Of a DNA stretch of 27,689 nt, positions 1 to 8,018 are shown in pieces. The stretch covers positions 1-27,689 of the forward strand of contig JAGQIY010001486.1 in assembly GCA_020430865.1 (NCBI GenBank), read 5' to 3'. The stretch is from Myxococcales bacterium (GTDB lineage: Bacteria; Myxococcota; Polyangia; Polyangiales; Polyangiaceae). How positions within the stretch are numbered: position 1 is the first letter of the stretch; each line of letters begins with the position of its first letter. The position numbers were made by a program, and so were the translations under genes. The notes beneath the pieces were generated by a model. It ran no database searches and had not been told where the DNA came from. It saw nothing but the letters and a program-made list of their open reading frames with translations.

Positions 1-2
1 GC

Positions 3-137
3 ATCGTGGACACCTACGCACTGGCCTTCGGCAGGCACCACGTGCTGGGCGATGACAGCGCAAAGACGCTCGGGATCCTCGATGGCTCCACAAGTGTCTC
101 CGATCTGGTCACGTTCCAGCGCAAGAACGCCCGGTAG
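3..137 (+). CDS. C-terminal fragment of an unidentified protein (possibly alpha/beta hydrolase)
   Basis: An open frame enters from the left edge and stops at TAG 135-137, leaving 44 residues that begin IVDTYALAFGRHH and end QRKNAR. Codon choice is G/C-rich at third positions, like the neighbouring genes. The 'YALAF..hhLLGD' look recalls the last helix of secreted alpha/beta hydrolases in related bacteria, but 44 residues are too few to be sure. The stop codon directly abuts the stop codon of the convergent TonB receptor gene (TCA at 138-140), so there is no intergenic base between them. Being a gene end is well supported; the function is a guess. Confidence 0.5.
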   Translation: MVDTYALAFGRHHVLGDDSAKTLGILDGSTSVSDLVTFQRKNAR

Positions 138-2429
138 TCAGGGTTCGAACTGGTAATGCAGACCGGCGAACACCGTCAGTCGCGGCACCGGAGCGAGGTC
201 CGCAGGACCATCGCTCCCGTACACGTTCGCCCCGATGGCATACGGGCTGTATCTCGCGAAGGAGTAGGTCGCGCCCACGCGGTAGTCGAGTGTCTCGACC
301 CCCGGCAGCTCACCGGACATCGTGCCCTTCAGGCGCCAAGCGGGATCCACCACAGGACGCTTGCTGAACTCCCCCTCGTAGAACTCGTCGACCAGACGTC
401 GACCCTGGTACTGCAGCGCCAGCGCGAACGTCGGTAGCTCGTTCCCTAGCGCGTAAGAAGCATGGGCGTTGCCGAAGACCTGCGGTCCGACCGTCGGGAG
501 CAACGGTGCCTCACCGTCGTTCTCCTGGCGCGTGAAGGCACTGGTCAGCGTCACGCCGAAGCGCAGCGCATTCGCCAGCAACGCCCCGTCGTAGGCAGCG
601 TTCATGCCCCAGTTATCGATGCGCGAGAGGTTCTGGTACTGGTAAGCTTCGTCGGTGCCAGGCTCTAATTGCCCTGCGGCAATCGCGACGTCGATGTCGG
701 GCTGCTCCAGTGACTCCAGGGTCACCATGTCGCTCCACCAGGACCGGAACGCGCCAAAGAAGATGCGGTGATAGCCGAAGCGTTGCTCGAACGTAGCCTC
801 GACGGAGCGCACCGTCTCCGCCTCGAGGTCGGGATTCGGCAAGTCTGAGTTGGGATCCGAGTAACCTCGCTCATAGGCTGAGGGGGCACGGAACGCCTGA
901 GAGTAGATCCCCTTGAGAGCGGCGTCCTGCCAGGGCGCCCAGACCACCGCCGCCCGAGGTGAGACCGCGAGACCAAAGCGCGGGTCCAGATCGCCGCGGA
1001 CACCGGCGTTCAGGCTCAGCGATTCCACCAGCCGTGACGTGTGCTGGAGATACACGGCGCTTGCCAGGTTGTCTTCATCGAACGCGCCGACGGAAGCCCG
1101 ACTCGGCGACGCGTGGTCCTGCAGCGTGGTGACCGAGTCGACGTGCCGGGCCCTGGCGTCGATGCCGGCCAAGGTCGAGTTCGTTCGCGCGACGTCCCAG
1201 TCATGAGTGCCCTGGAGCTCCGCACCCAGCACACGCGTCTTGCCAACCAGCAAACGATCGCAACCAAGGAGCTGACCTTCGACGCAGTCCTCGGCGGCAT
1301 CCGTGCGGTTGAACCAGCGGTAGTCGTAGAGATCGGCGTAGACCTTGGCCTCCACGGACGACCTCACATTGAGCGCAAAGCGACGAGAGACGTCCAGGTT
1401 GAGCCAGCGATCCATCTCGTGATTCTCGGGGTCGTCGAAGTTCCCCGTGTCCTGGACGATGCCATCGAGATAGGGCGTCGCACGCTTGTAGATCGCGCCC
1501 CGCGCGGAAACGGTCCAGTCCCCGACGTACAGTCGCCCGTATGCCGCAGGGATCTGCGTGTAGTAGCTGTCTTCGGCTCTCCCCCCCCAGACCCCTGGGC
1601 GGGCACGAGGCCCAAAGCTCTTTGGCTGTCCGGTGACCGAATCCTCCCCGTAGTCCTGGGCGTGAAACGAGAAGACTGGACCCGAGTGACGGTAATACTC
1701 CAGCTGAACGACCGCCTCCGCTTGCTCGTCGAAGAGTCGAAACTCGCGTCCGTAGCCCGCACCGACTCGGACGTCCCCGCCACCATCCGCGAAGTAGCCG
1801 TCGGAGCCGAAGCCCCTCAGGCTCTGATCCCGGTCGCTGGGAGGCGTGAACCCGCCCTCCAGGATCAGGTGGACGCCGCGGTAGTCCTTGGCCCGCTTGG
1901 TGACGACGTGGACGACACCCAGCATCGCCTGGGACCCATAGAGCACCGAGCCAGGGCCCAGGACGACCTCGACGCGATCAATCAGCTCGAACGGGATCGC
2001 TGCACCGCGCTCGAAGTACGCCGTGCCATTCCACGGCTCGTTCATGCGGTGCCCGTCGATCAACAGCAGTACATGGTTTCCGTAGTCGATGGTCAGGGCC
2101 ACTCCGCGGGCGCCCACCTCCACGGAGTGCAATGGCTGCGAGGTGGTCATCCCCAGCGACAGGAAATCGAGGGCTTCGTCCAGGCTGCGGATCCCGTAGC
2201 GCCGCAGCTGGTCGGAGGTGATCGTGGTCGACGTGGCGGGCGCCGCGTTGGCGCTCTCGCTGCCCATCGTCGCGGTCTCGACGATGGGTTCATCCAGCAA
2301 GGCCTCGACGTCGTCGTCTTGAGCCGCTGCATGTCCAGCAAGGGCGAACAGCAGGAGGCCCACGAGAGCAGGTGAGGCGAGCCTTTGAGCGTTTCCTCGC
2401 GAAACCGAGCCAGGACGCCTGGGCGTCAT
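138..2429 (-). CDS. TonB-dependent outer-membrane receptor
   Basis: A 763-residue protein with a Sec signal peptide (hydrophobic core around residues 20-35, ending GHAAAQ). A short acidic N-terminal stretch follows, then a plug domain at about residues 65-180 with typical motifs (ITSDQLRRYGIRSLDEAL, LLLIDGHRMNEPWNG, IDRVEVVLGPGSVLYGSQAM, GVVHVVTKR). The rest is a long beta-barrel of alternating aromatic strands ending GLHYQFEP. Such receptors import ligands such as siderophores, cobalamin or glycans using TonB energy; the ligand cannot be read here. The start is well set: GGAGGTGAT lies 7 nt upstream of ATG, and the ATG overlaps the TGA of the upstream YfiR-like gene (ATGA), so the two are translationally coupled. 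A TonB box is not obvious; 'PIVETATMG' near residue 50 is the best candidate. Confidence 0.93.
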   Translation of the reverse strand: MTPRRPGSVSRGNAQRLASPALVGLLLFALAGHAAAQDDDVEALLDEPIVETATMGSESANAAPATSTTITSDQLRRYGIRSLDEALDFLSLGMTTSQPLHSVEVGARGVALTIDYGNHVLLLIDGHRMNEPWNGTAYFERGAAIPFELIDRVEVVLGPGSVLYGSQAMLGVVHVVTKRAKDYRGVHLILEGGFTPPSDRDQSLRGFGSDGYFADGGGDVRVGAGYGREFRLFDEQAEAVVQLEYYRHSGPVFSFHAQDYGEDSVTGQPKSFGPRARPGVWGGRAEDSYYTQIPAAYGRLYVGDWTVSARGAIYKRATPYLDGIVQDTGNFDDPENHEMDRWLNLDVSRRFALNVRSSVEAKVYADLYDYRWFNRTDAAEDCVEGQLLGCDRLLVGKTRVLGAELQGTHDWDVARTNSTLAGIDARARHVDSVTTLQDHASPSRASVGAFDEDNLASAVYLQHTSRLVESLSLNAGVRGDLDPRFGLAVSPRAAVVWAPWQDAALKGIYSQAFRAPSAYERGYSDPNSDLPNPDLEAETVRSVEATFEQRFGYHRIFFGAFRSWWSDMVTLESLEQPDIDVAIAAGQLEPGTDEAYQYQNLSRIDNWGMNAAYDGALLANALRFGVTLTSAFTRQENDGEAPLLPTVGPQVFGNAHASYALGNELPTFALALQYQGRRLVDEFYEGEFSKRPVVDPAWRLKGTMSGELPGVETLDYRVGATYSFARYSPYAIGANVYGSDGPADLAPVPRLTVFAGLHYQFEP

Positions 2430-3016
2430 CGGATCACCTCCGCGAGTCTGAGAAAGCGCGCGGAAAACTTCACGTTCTGTCGTTTCGCCTGGGGGAGATG
2501 GACGATCAGCTTCGGCTTGCCAGAGACGAGATCGAACGAGACCACCGAGCGTCCATCAGCGTAACCCGCGCGTGAGCCGATGGTCATCACGTCCTTGCCC
2601 GATAGCGCGTCGGCGATCGCGTCCATGGCCGCCTCGAGTCCGGGGCAGAGGTAGACGATGGCTATTCCCCCCTCGACGACACGTCCCGCCAACCACTCCG
2701 AGCCGCGAAATACCTCCCGCTCCTCGGCGTGGGGCAGACCACCGACGTTCGAGCGGTGTCCGAGCTCCGACAGCATCAACTGCGCGGTACGCTCGGAGTC
2801 CACGTCCTCGTCTCGATAGACCACGAGGGTGAGCGCGACCTGACCAGCACGGGACCTGAAGTTGCGATCGTACGAGGCAAGCTTGGAGATCAGCTTTGCC
2901 TGACGACTCACCGGCAGTTCCGGCGTAGCCGCGGAAGAGCTCCGCGCCCAGAGCGCACTCAGCACGCCGCCGAGCCAGGCTCGCCGCGTGATATTCACGG
3001 ACGCACGCCGAGCCAC
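2426..3016 (-). CDS. YfiR/DUF4154-family periplasmic protein, Tat-type signal
   Basis: 196 residues from a GTG start at 3016. I prefer this start because AAGGAGAG sits about 9 nt upstream; an ATG at 3070 would add an Arg-rich extension with no recognisable signal. The N-terminus has a Tat-like NITRRAWLGG motif and an SSSAA cleavage region. The mature part follows the YfiR-like pattern: a helix with K-F-x-W-like spacing replaced here by KLISKLASYDRNF, then LTLVVYRDED, VYLCPGLEAAMDAI, 'VMTIGSRAGYADGRSVVSFDLVSGK', and a final VKFSARFLRLAEVIR that matches the family's 'kiSskLLrLAkv' ending. In Pseudomonas, YfiR is a periplasmic repressor of the cyclase YfiN; other family members accompany TonB receptors or sensor kinases. 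It is first gene of a two-gene operon with the receptor (4-nt overlap). A periplasmic accessory role for the receptor is inference. Confidence 0.75.
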   Translation of the reverse strand: MARRASVNITRRAWLGGVLSALWARSSSAATPELPVSRQAKLISKLASYDRNFRSRAGQVALTLVVYRDEDVDSERTAQLMLSELGHRSNVGGLPHAEEREVFRGSEWLAGRVVEGGIAIVYLCPGLEAAMDAIADALSGKDVMTIGSRAGYADGRSVVSFDLVSGKPKLIVHLPQAKRQNVKFSARFLRLAEVIR

Positions 3017-3113
3017 GCCAGAACTCTCTCCTTCGGGCCTACGCTCACGATACGGCCGCCTTCGCCACAAGCTGAAGGGACCGGCCGCGGCCCAGCCGTT
3101 CGTGTACCGAGGG

Positions 3114-3171
3114 GATGCATCGGAGCGGTGAGTCAGTGGGGGCTCAGCGCTCCCGTTCTTGATGCATCGGA
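3114..3171. repeat. Pair of 11-bp direct repeats in a divergent promoter region
   Basis: GATGCATCGGA occurs at 3114-3124 and again at 3161-3171, start to start 47 bp. Its first eight bases, GATGCATC, are themselves a palindrome. The repeats lie between the divergent YfiR-like gene (start 3016) and the DUF1592 operon (start 3315), so they may be a pair of regulator-binding sites. No regulator is encoded nearby. Confidence 0.4.
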
Positions 3172-3194
3172 CGCCCCCGGGCCGTGGGAGGTAC

Positions 3195-3216
3195 GCCTGC
3201 GCCCCTGTTCGCAGGC
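3195..3216. other. 7-bp stem hairpin in intergenic region
   Basis: GCCTGCG (3195-3201) and CGCAGGC (3210-3216) form a perfect 7-bp stem with an 8-nt loop. No T-run follows on either strand, so it is not a convincing intrinsic terminator. It lies upstream of the promoter proposed for the DUF1592 operon and could be an operator or a remnant. Confidence 0.35.
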
Positions 3217-3245
3217 GCCAAATCTGACGCTGCGCTCACATCTGA

Positions 3246-3275
3246 TTGACCCGACGGCCGGACCCTTCGCATACT
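3246..3275 (+). promoter_or_regulatory. Putative sigma70-type promoter of the DUF1592-DUF1552 operon
   Basis: TTGACC (3246-3251) and CATACT (3270-3275) are separated by 18 bp and match the -35 and -10 consensus at 5 of 6 and 4 of 6 positions. A transcript would start near 3282, giving a leader of about 30 nt that contains AAGGAG just before the ATG at 3315. This is the clearest promoter-like sequence in the 298-bp gap between the divergent genes. Confidence 0.5.
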
Positions 3276-3314
3276 CGAAATCCCGGCGCCGTTCCTCGTC
3301 GGACTCAAGGAGCC

Positions 3315-4928
3315 ATGGCCAAGCTGCTCTCAAGAGGCTGGCTCGCTGGTTTGCTCGCCGTCGCCTGCACGGGGCAAATCGAGCCGCCGCCGGACACCCA
3401 CAAGGCGCCGCTCCAGCCAGCGCCCGTCACCCTGAAGCGGCTCACCCAAGCCCAGTACGCGAACTCCGTCCGAGCGCTGCTGGGCGCGGAGATCGTCGTA
3501 CCCTCGGCGCTCGAGCCGGACACGGAAGCTGGCGGATTCCTCAACGTCGGGGGCTCCATCGCGAGCATCTCGTCGCGCGGTGTCGAGCAGTACGAACGCG
3601 CCGCCTACGACATCGCCGAGCAGGCGATGGAAGCCGGCGCCGAGCGCGATGCCCTCGTGCCATGCGCACCCGCCGCGGCCGTGGACGACACGTGCGCAGC
3701 GGCGTTCGTCTCCAGCTTCGGCCGGCGCCTGTGGCGACGTTCCCTCAGCCAGGCGGAGGTGGATCGCTACGTCGGCATCGCCAGCGAGGCGGCGCGGCAG
3801 CTGAGCGACTTCTACGACGGCCTCGAGTTCGCGATGGCGGGGCTGCTCCAGTCCCCCAACTTCTTGTTCCGCGTGGAACTTGGAGAGACCGACCCCGACT
3901 CCGCATTCAAGCGCTACACCAGCACGGAGATGGCATCTCGCCTGGCGTTCTTCCTCTGGAACAGCACGCCCGACGACGAGCTCCTGGACGCAGGAGAGCG
4001 CGGCGACTTGCTGGATGCCAAGCAGATCGACGCGCACGTTGCACGCATGCTGGAGTCTCCCCGGGCGCGGGTGGGGGTGAGGAACTTCTTCAGTGAACTC
4101 TACGGTCTGCAGGGCCTGAACGACCTGGTGAAGGACACCACCATCTTCACCTCACATAGCGCCGATCTAGGGCCCGACGCTCGCGAGGAGACCCTGCGCC
4201 TGATCGAGTACCTGGTGTTCGACGAAGACGCGGACTATCGAGAGCTGTTCACCACGCGGAAGACCTTCCTCAACCGCCGCCTCGCGGCGCTGTACAGCGT
4301 CCCCGCGCCGAGCATCGACGGCTTTGCTTTGACGGAGCTTCCAGAGGACGGGCCGCGCCGCGGCTTGCTGGGTCACGCGAGCATCCTCGCGATGCACTCT
4401 CACCCCACGAATACCTCGGCGACGCTCCGCGGCAAGTTCGTACGTACGGTGTTGCTGTGCGGTGAGATCCCGCCTCCGCCGGCGAACGTCGACACGTCGC
4501 TCCCCGAGCCTTCCGCGAACGCGCCAACCTTGAGGGATCGCATCCAGGACCACCTGAGCGTCCCGCTGTGCGCCAGCTGCCATCGCGCGATGGACCCGAT
4601 CGGCCTTGGCCTGGAGAATTTCGATGGCATCGGCAAGTTTCGAACCACCGAGGCAGATACGCCGATCGACGCCAGCGGTGAGGTGGATGGCTCCCGTTTC
4701 GAGGACGCGATCGGGCTCGGGCAGGCCATCGCGAGTCATCCGAACCTCGGGAGTTGCCTGACGCAGAAGCTCTACCGCTACGCGAAGGGCTCAGTCGAGC
4801 GCGAGGGCGAGGATGGTGAGATACAGCGTCTCACGGAAGCGTTCTTGCTCGGCAACTTCCGCGTCAAGGTCCTGTTGCGAGAGATCGCCAGGAGCGACGG
4901 TTTCCGCATGGCATCGGAGGGGGAGTGA
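3315..4928 (+). CDS. DUF1592/DUF1588-family (planctomycete-cytochrome-type) lipoprotein
   Basis: 537 residues. The start chosen is ATG 3315, preceded by AAGGAG (only 2 nt spacing), because it places a lipoprotein signal at once: LAVAC with Cys18. Domain order follows the known planctomycete/myxobacterial architecture: DUF1587 (LKRLTQAQYANSVRALLG, about 40-56), DUF1595 (FGRRLWRRSLSQAEVDRY, about 137-154), DUF1592 (AGLLQSPNFLFRVELG to LESPRARVG), DUF1588 (RRGLLGHASILAMHSHPTNT, later CHRAMDPIGLGLENFDGIG) and DUF1585 at the C-terminus. A CASCH motif at residues 419-423 has the CxxCH spacing of haem c attachment; haem binding is inferred, not shown. It heads a four-gene operon with DUF1552, a lipoprotein and a barrel. 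The activity of these families is not established; a role in envelope redox or polymer breakdown is conjecture. Confidence 0.92.
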   Translation: MAKLLSRGWLAGLLAVACTGQIEPPPDTHKAPLQPAPVTLKRLTQAQYANSVRALLGAEIVVPSALEPDTEAGGFLNVGGSIASISSRGVEQYERAAYDIAEQAMEAGAERDALVPCAPAAAVDDTCAAAFVSSFGRRLWRRSLSQAEVDRYVGIASEAARQLSDFYDGLEFAMAGLLQSPNFLFRVELGETDPDSAFKRYTSTEMASRLAFFLWNSTPDDELLDAGERGDLLDAKQIDAHVARMLESPRARVGVRNFFSELYGLQGLNDLVKDTTIFTSHSADLGPDAREETLRLIEYLVFDEDADYRELFTTRKTFLNRRLAALYSVPAPSIDGFALTELPEDGPRRGLLGHASILAMHSHPTNTSATLRGKFVRTVLLCGEIPPPPANVDTSLPEPSANAPTLRDRIQDHLSVPLCASCHRAMDPIGLGLENFDGIGKFRTTEADTPIDASGEVDGSRFEDAIGLGQAIASHPNLGSCLTQKLYRYAKGSVEREGEDGEIQRLTEAFLLGNFRVKVLLREIARSDGFRMASEGE

Positions 4929-6262
4929 TGGTCCGCAAACTCGACCGGCGCACGGTGCTGCGTGGTCTGCTCGGCGGAGTCGCCGTCGGAGTCGCGCTTC
5001 CCGCGCTCGAGGTCTTCCTCAACGACAACGGAAACGCCTACGCCTCTGGCGAGGGCTTCCCCAAGCGCTTCGGCTGGTGGTTCTATGGCAACGGCAGTCA
5101 TGCCGACAAATGGAACCCAAAGCAGGTAGGCGCCGACTACGAGCTCAGCGAGGAGCTCAGCCCGCTGGCTGACGTGAAGTCAGACATCACCGTGGTCAGC
5201 GGGCTCAAGGTCTACCAGCCCAACGAAGTACCGCACGGAACCGGACCTGCGGCGCTCCTGACCGGTCGACGTCTCGGCGTGGCAGGAGGCGACTTCTCCA
5301 ACAGCACCTTCGCCACGGCGACCCTGGACCAGATGCTGGCCGACGCCTTCCGAGGTCAGACGCGCTTTCCGTCGCTCGAGATCGCCGTGGAGCGCACGGA
5401 CGCCAGCCTGAGCTACACCGGCCCAGGTCAGGTCAATCCGCCGGAGTGGAGCCCAGCTGCGCTCTTCGAGCGCCTGTTCGGCGCTGGTTTTCGCGCGCCG
5501 GGGGACGATCCGCTGATCGATCCTCGCCTGGGACTGCGGCGCAGCGTGCTCGACGCCGTGAGCGAAGACGCCAAGGCGCTGCAACAGCGCGTGAGTCGCT
5601 TCGATCGGCAGCGACTGGACCAGCACTTCACCGCCGTGCGCGACCTGGAGAAGCAGATCGCTCGCCTCGAGGAAGATCCACCCAACTACGCCGCCTGCGC
5701 CAAGCCAGTGGAGCCACTCGCCGACTACCCAGACATCGAAGGTCGCGCCCAGATGTCCGCGATCAGCCGCGTGATGAGCGACATGCTGGCGATGAGCCTG
5801 GCGTGTGACCAGACCCGGGTCTTCTCCTACCTCTTCAGCAAGCCAGTCGGCAACGTTCTCTACCCAGGCGCGCCGCTGGGTCACCACCAGCTCACGCACG
5901 ACGAGCCCGGAGACCAACCTCAGGTGACCGCGATCATCCAGCAGATCATCGCCGAGTATGCATACACCCTGCAGGCGCTACGAGCGGTTCCGGAGGGAGA
6001 CGAGACCCTGCTGGATCACTGCCTCGTAATGGGCTTCTCGGACTGCAGCTTCGGCAAGAGTCACGCGGTCGACGAGTATCCCGTGGTGCTCGCCGGCGGT
6101 GCCAGCGGGCGGCTGAAGAAGGGCGTGCACCTTCGTGCCCCAGGTGCCAACGCCAGCAAGCTCGGCTTCACGATCCTCGGCATGATGGACGCGCCCGTGG
6201 GCGAGTTCGGCGCTAACGAGGGCCTGGTCGCAGAAGGCCTGGACGGACTCGAGGCCGTATGA
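4928..6262 (+). CDS. Tat-exported DUF1552 protein
   Basis: 444 residues from ATG 4928, which overlaps the upstream TGA by one base (TGATG); GGAGG at 4916-4920 is well spaced. A GTG at 4925 would add one residue and is less likely. The N-terminus is a clear twin-arginine signal, DRRTVLRGLLGG, followed by a hydrophobic segment. The mature part has the DUF1552 signature: PKRFGWWFYGNGSHADKW, then LSPLADVKSDITVVSGL, PHGTGPAALLTGRR, FPSLEIAVE, and near the end LLDHCLVMGFSDCSFGKSH and PVVLAGGASGRLKKG. Tat export suggests that it folds or takes up a cofactor before export. DUF1552 genes regularly sit beside DUF1592/1588 genes in Polyangia and Planctomycetes, so the two probably work together in the periplasm. 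The substrate is unknown. Confidence 0.92.
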   Translation: MVRKLDRRTVLRGLLGGVAVGVALPALEVFLNDNGNAYASGEGFPKRFGWWFYGNGSHADKWNPKQVGADYELSEELSPLADVKSDITVVSGLKVYQPNEVPHGTGPAALLTGRRLGVAGGDFSNSTFATATLDQMLADAFRGQTRFPSLEIAVERTDASLSYTGPGQVNPPEWSPAALFERLFGAGFRAPGDDPLIDPRLGLRRSVLDAVSEDAKALQQRVSRFDRQRLDQHFTAVRDLEKQIARLEEDPPNYAACAKPVEPLADYPDIEGRAQMSAISRVMSDMLAMSLACDQTRVFSYLFSKPVGNVLYPGAPLGHHQLTHDEPGDQPQVTAIIQQIIAEYAYTLQALRAVPEGDETLLDHCLVMGFSDCSFGKSHAVDEYPVVLAGGASGRLKKGVHLRAPGANASKLGFTILGMMDAPVGEFGANEGLVAEGLDGLEAV

Positions 6263-7155
6263 GGCGCGCGCTCGCGACCGGACTCTGCGGCTTCGTGCTC
6301 GCCGCTTGTGGTGGAGATCCCGAGGTCGACGACACGCCGGCAAAGGCGGCTTCCGGCAACTTCGGCGCCGTGCTCACGTTCGCGACCTTCGCCCAGCAGC
6401 TGGAACAGCCCACGGACAGCTCTCCAGGGGTCGCCGAGGGTCTGAACCTCGATCGAGCCAATGGAATTGGGGAAGACGCCGCGACCTGCTTCAAGAAGGA
6501 TTTCGACGGGCCGGATGGTCGCGAGGGTGTCGACAATCAGTTCGCCGTGTTGCTGCCGTTGATCAAGACCTTCGTCGGCGAGGACAACATCGACGTGTTG
6601 CTCGAGGCAGCGATCACCAACGGCCAGCTCCTGATCGTCATGGAGCTGCAGGGGCTCGATGACCTCGATGAAGATCCCGACGTCAGACTGACGCTCGGCG
6701 CCGGCACCGGCGCCGTCCTTCAAGACACCACGGGCGCCTACGAGCTCTATCAGACCTTCGGCTATAACCGCGAGGAAGCACCGACGAGCAGCTTCGAAGG
6801 CTACGTCAGGGACGGCAAGCTGTATGCCCACGCCGACGAAGCCTGGCTGCCCGTGCGCGTGCTCGACGCGGACTTCAACCTCCACGTGCGGGGCGCACAG
6901 CTCGAGTTCGACCTGACACGAGAACCCAGGGTCGGCGGCGTCTTCGTCGAGGGCCTCGTGAGCGGTGGCATCAACGTGGACGACTTCAAGGAGATCGTCG
7001 CCGGTCTGAACATCGGCTCCGATCTGCAGAAGCTCGCGACGAGCGTGATCGGAGGCACCGCCGACTTGGCTCCCGACGCAGACGGCGTCTGCCAAGAGGT
7101 CTCCGCCGCGCTCAAGTTCCGGGCCAGCCCCGCCTACATCCTGGACGAAGAATGA
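6259..7155 (+). CDS. Uncharacterised lipoprotein of the DUF1592-DUF1552 operon
   Basis: 298 residues. The ATG overlaps the DUF1552 stop by four bases (ATGA, 6259-6262). The signal ends in a lipobox, VLAAC, with Cys17, followed by GGDPE; no Asp at +2, so outer-membrane sorting is the default expectation. The mature protein is rich in acidic residues and beta-type segments (QLLIVMELQGLDDLD, GAVLQDTTGAYELYQTF, SFEGYVRDGKLYA), with two Cys (in AATCFKKDF and DGVCQEVS) that could form a disulfide. I do not recognise a named domain. Its place inside a four-nucleotide-overlap operon argues that its product is made in fixed ratio with the DUF1592 and DUF1552 proteins and may belong to the same assembly. 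Confidence 0.85.
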   Translation: MRRALATGLCGFVLAACGGDPEVDDTPAKAASGNFGAVLTFATFAQQLEQPTDSSPGVAEGLNLDRANGIGEDAATCFKKDFDGPDGREGVDNQFAVLLPLIKTFVGEDNIDVLLEAAITNGQLLIVMELQGLDDLDEDPDVRLTLGAGTGAVLQDTTGAYELYQTFGYNREEAPTSSFEGYVRDGKLYAHADEAWLPVRVLDADFNLHVRGAQLEFDLTREPRVGGVFVEGLVSGGINVDDFKEIVAGLNIGSDLQKLATSVIGGTADLAPDADGVCQEVSAALKFRASPAYILDEE

Positions 7156-8018
7156 ACCGTCTCGATCGGCTTTGCCCCGGGCGTCTGAGCTCCGCCCTGG
7201 GTCCGTTCCTCACCGTGCTGGTCTTCTCGGTCGCCGCCCAGGCCCAGGTCGACGAGGCATCGGCGCCGCCCTCGGGCGACGCCAGTCGAGCCAGCGGCCT
7301 CGAGGCCTCGTTTCGAGCGGGGGCCTTTCGCCGCATGCTCCGCTACAACGACGACATCTTCCAGCGCCTGCAGAGCTACACACTGAAGACGGGGCCGTGG
7401 CTGGAAGGCGACCTCGCGCTGTTCCCTGGTGCGCTCGCGGGCGACCACGGAGCCCTGAGCTGGTTCGGCGTCGAGGGCAGCTACGGGCAGGCGGTGGGCC
7501 TCGACTCCGAGCGCTACGCGGGCGAGACCTTCGACACCTCGAGCCACGCGTATGGCGTCGGCCTGGCCGCGCGGGTACCGGTGCGAACACATCGCGTCAC
7601 CGCTGGCGTTGGCTATGGTCGACGCGTCTTCGAGGTGGAGGACACCGTCCCCGACAACGCTCTTTACCCTGCGGAACCGGGCGTACCCAGCGCGGACTAC
7701 CAGTTCCTGCGCCTGGGGGCCGGCTTCGAGTTCCAGGCCACACGCGCCTTGACCCTGATCACGATGCTCGGGTACCGAGCGGTCCTCGGTGAGGGCGACA
7801 TCGCGGAGGACGCCTGGTTCCCCAACGCCAGCGCCGGAGGCATCGACTTCGGTATGCAGCTCCGCTACGCCCTCACCGATGCGCTGGACGTGCGCGCTGG
7901 CTTCGAGCTGGAACGCTACTTCTTCAAGCTGAACCCAGAGGTCGGCGACGCCAGAGTGGCCGGAGGCGCGCTGGATCAGTACCTGAGCGCGTACCTCGGC
8001 GTCGGCTACGCGCTCTAG
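7152..8018 (+). CDS. Outer-membrane beta-barrel protein, last gene of the DUF1592-DUF1552 operon
   Basis: 288 residues, ATG overlapping the preceding stop by four bases (ATGA, 7152-7155). A signal peptide (LTVLVFSVAAQAQ) is predicted with cleavage after AQA. The mature chain alternates amphipathic strands with turns (SYGVGLAARVPV, HRVTAGVGYGRRVFE, FLRLGAGFEFQATRALTLITMLGYRAV, DFGMQLRYALTDALDVRAGFELERYFF) and ends LSAYLGVGYAL, a typical barrel ending although Leu rather than Phe is last. About 10-12 strands can be imagined, but the number is not certain. It may be the surface partner of the upstream periplasmic proteins. Its TAG overlaps the stop codon of the convergent deacetylase gene within the single tetranucleotide CTAG (8015-8018). 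No terminator hairpin is visible there. Confidence 0.85.
   Translation: MNRLDRLCPGRLSSALGPFLTVLVFSVAAQAQVDEASAPPSGDASRASGLEASFRAGAFRRMLRYNDDIFQRLQSYTLKTGPWLEGDLALFPGALAGDHGALSWFGVEGSYGQAVGLDSERYAGETFDTSSHAYGVGLAARVPVRTHRVTAGVGYGRRVFEVEDTVPDNALYPAEPGVPSADYQFLRLGAGFEFQATRALTLITMLGYRAVLGEGDIAEDAWFPNASAGGIDFGMQLRYALTDALDVRAGFELERYFFKLNPEVGDARVAGGALDQYLSAYLGVGYAL

Noticed and set aside
1041..2375. 444-codon open frame on the + strand inside the TonB receptor gene
   Set aside because: It is the antisense shadow of a well-supported receptor; its translation has no domain, and long antisense frames are expected in GC-rich DNA.
3016..3070. Longer YfiR-like start at ATG 3070
   Set aside because: It adds an Arg-rich segment without signal character, whereas GTG 3016 has a good ribosome site and starts just ahead of the Tat-like signal.
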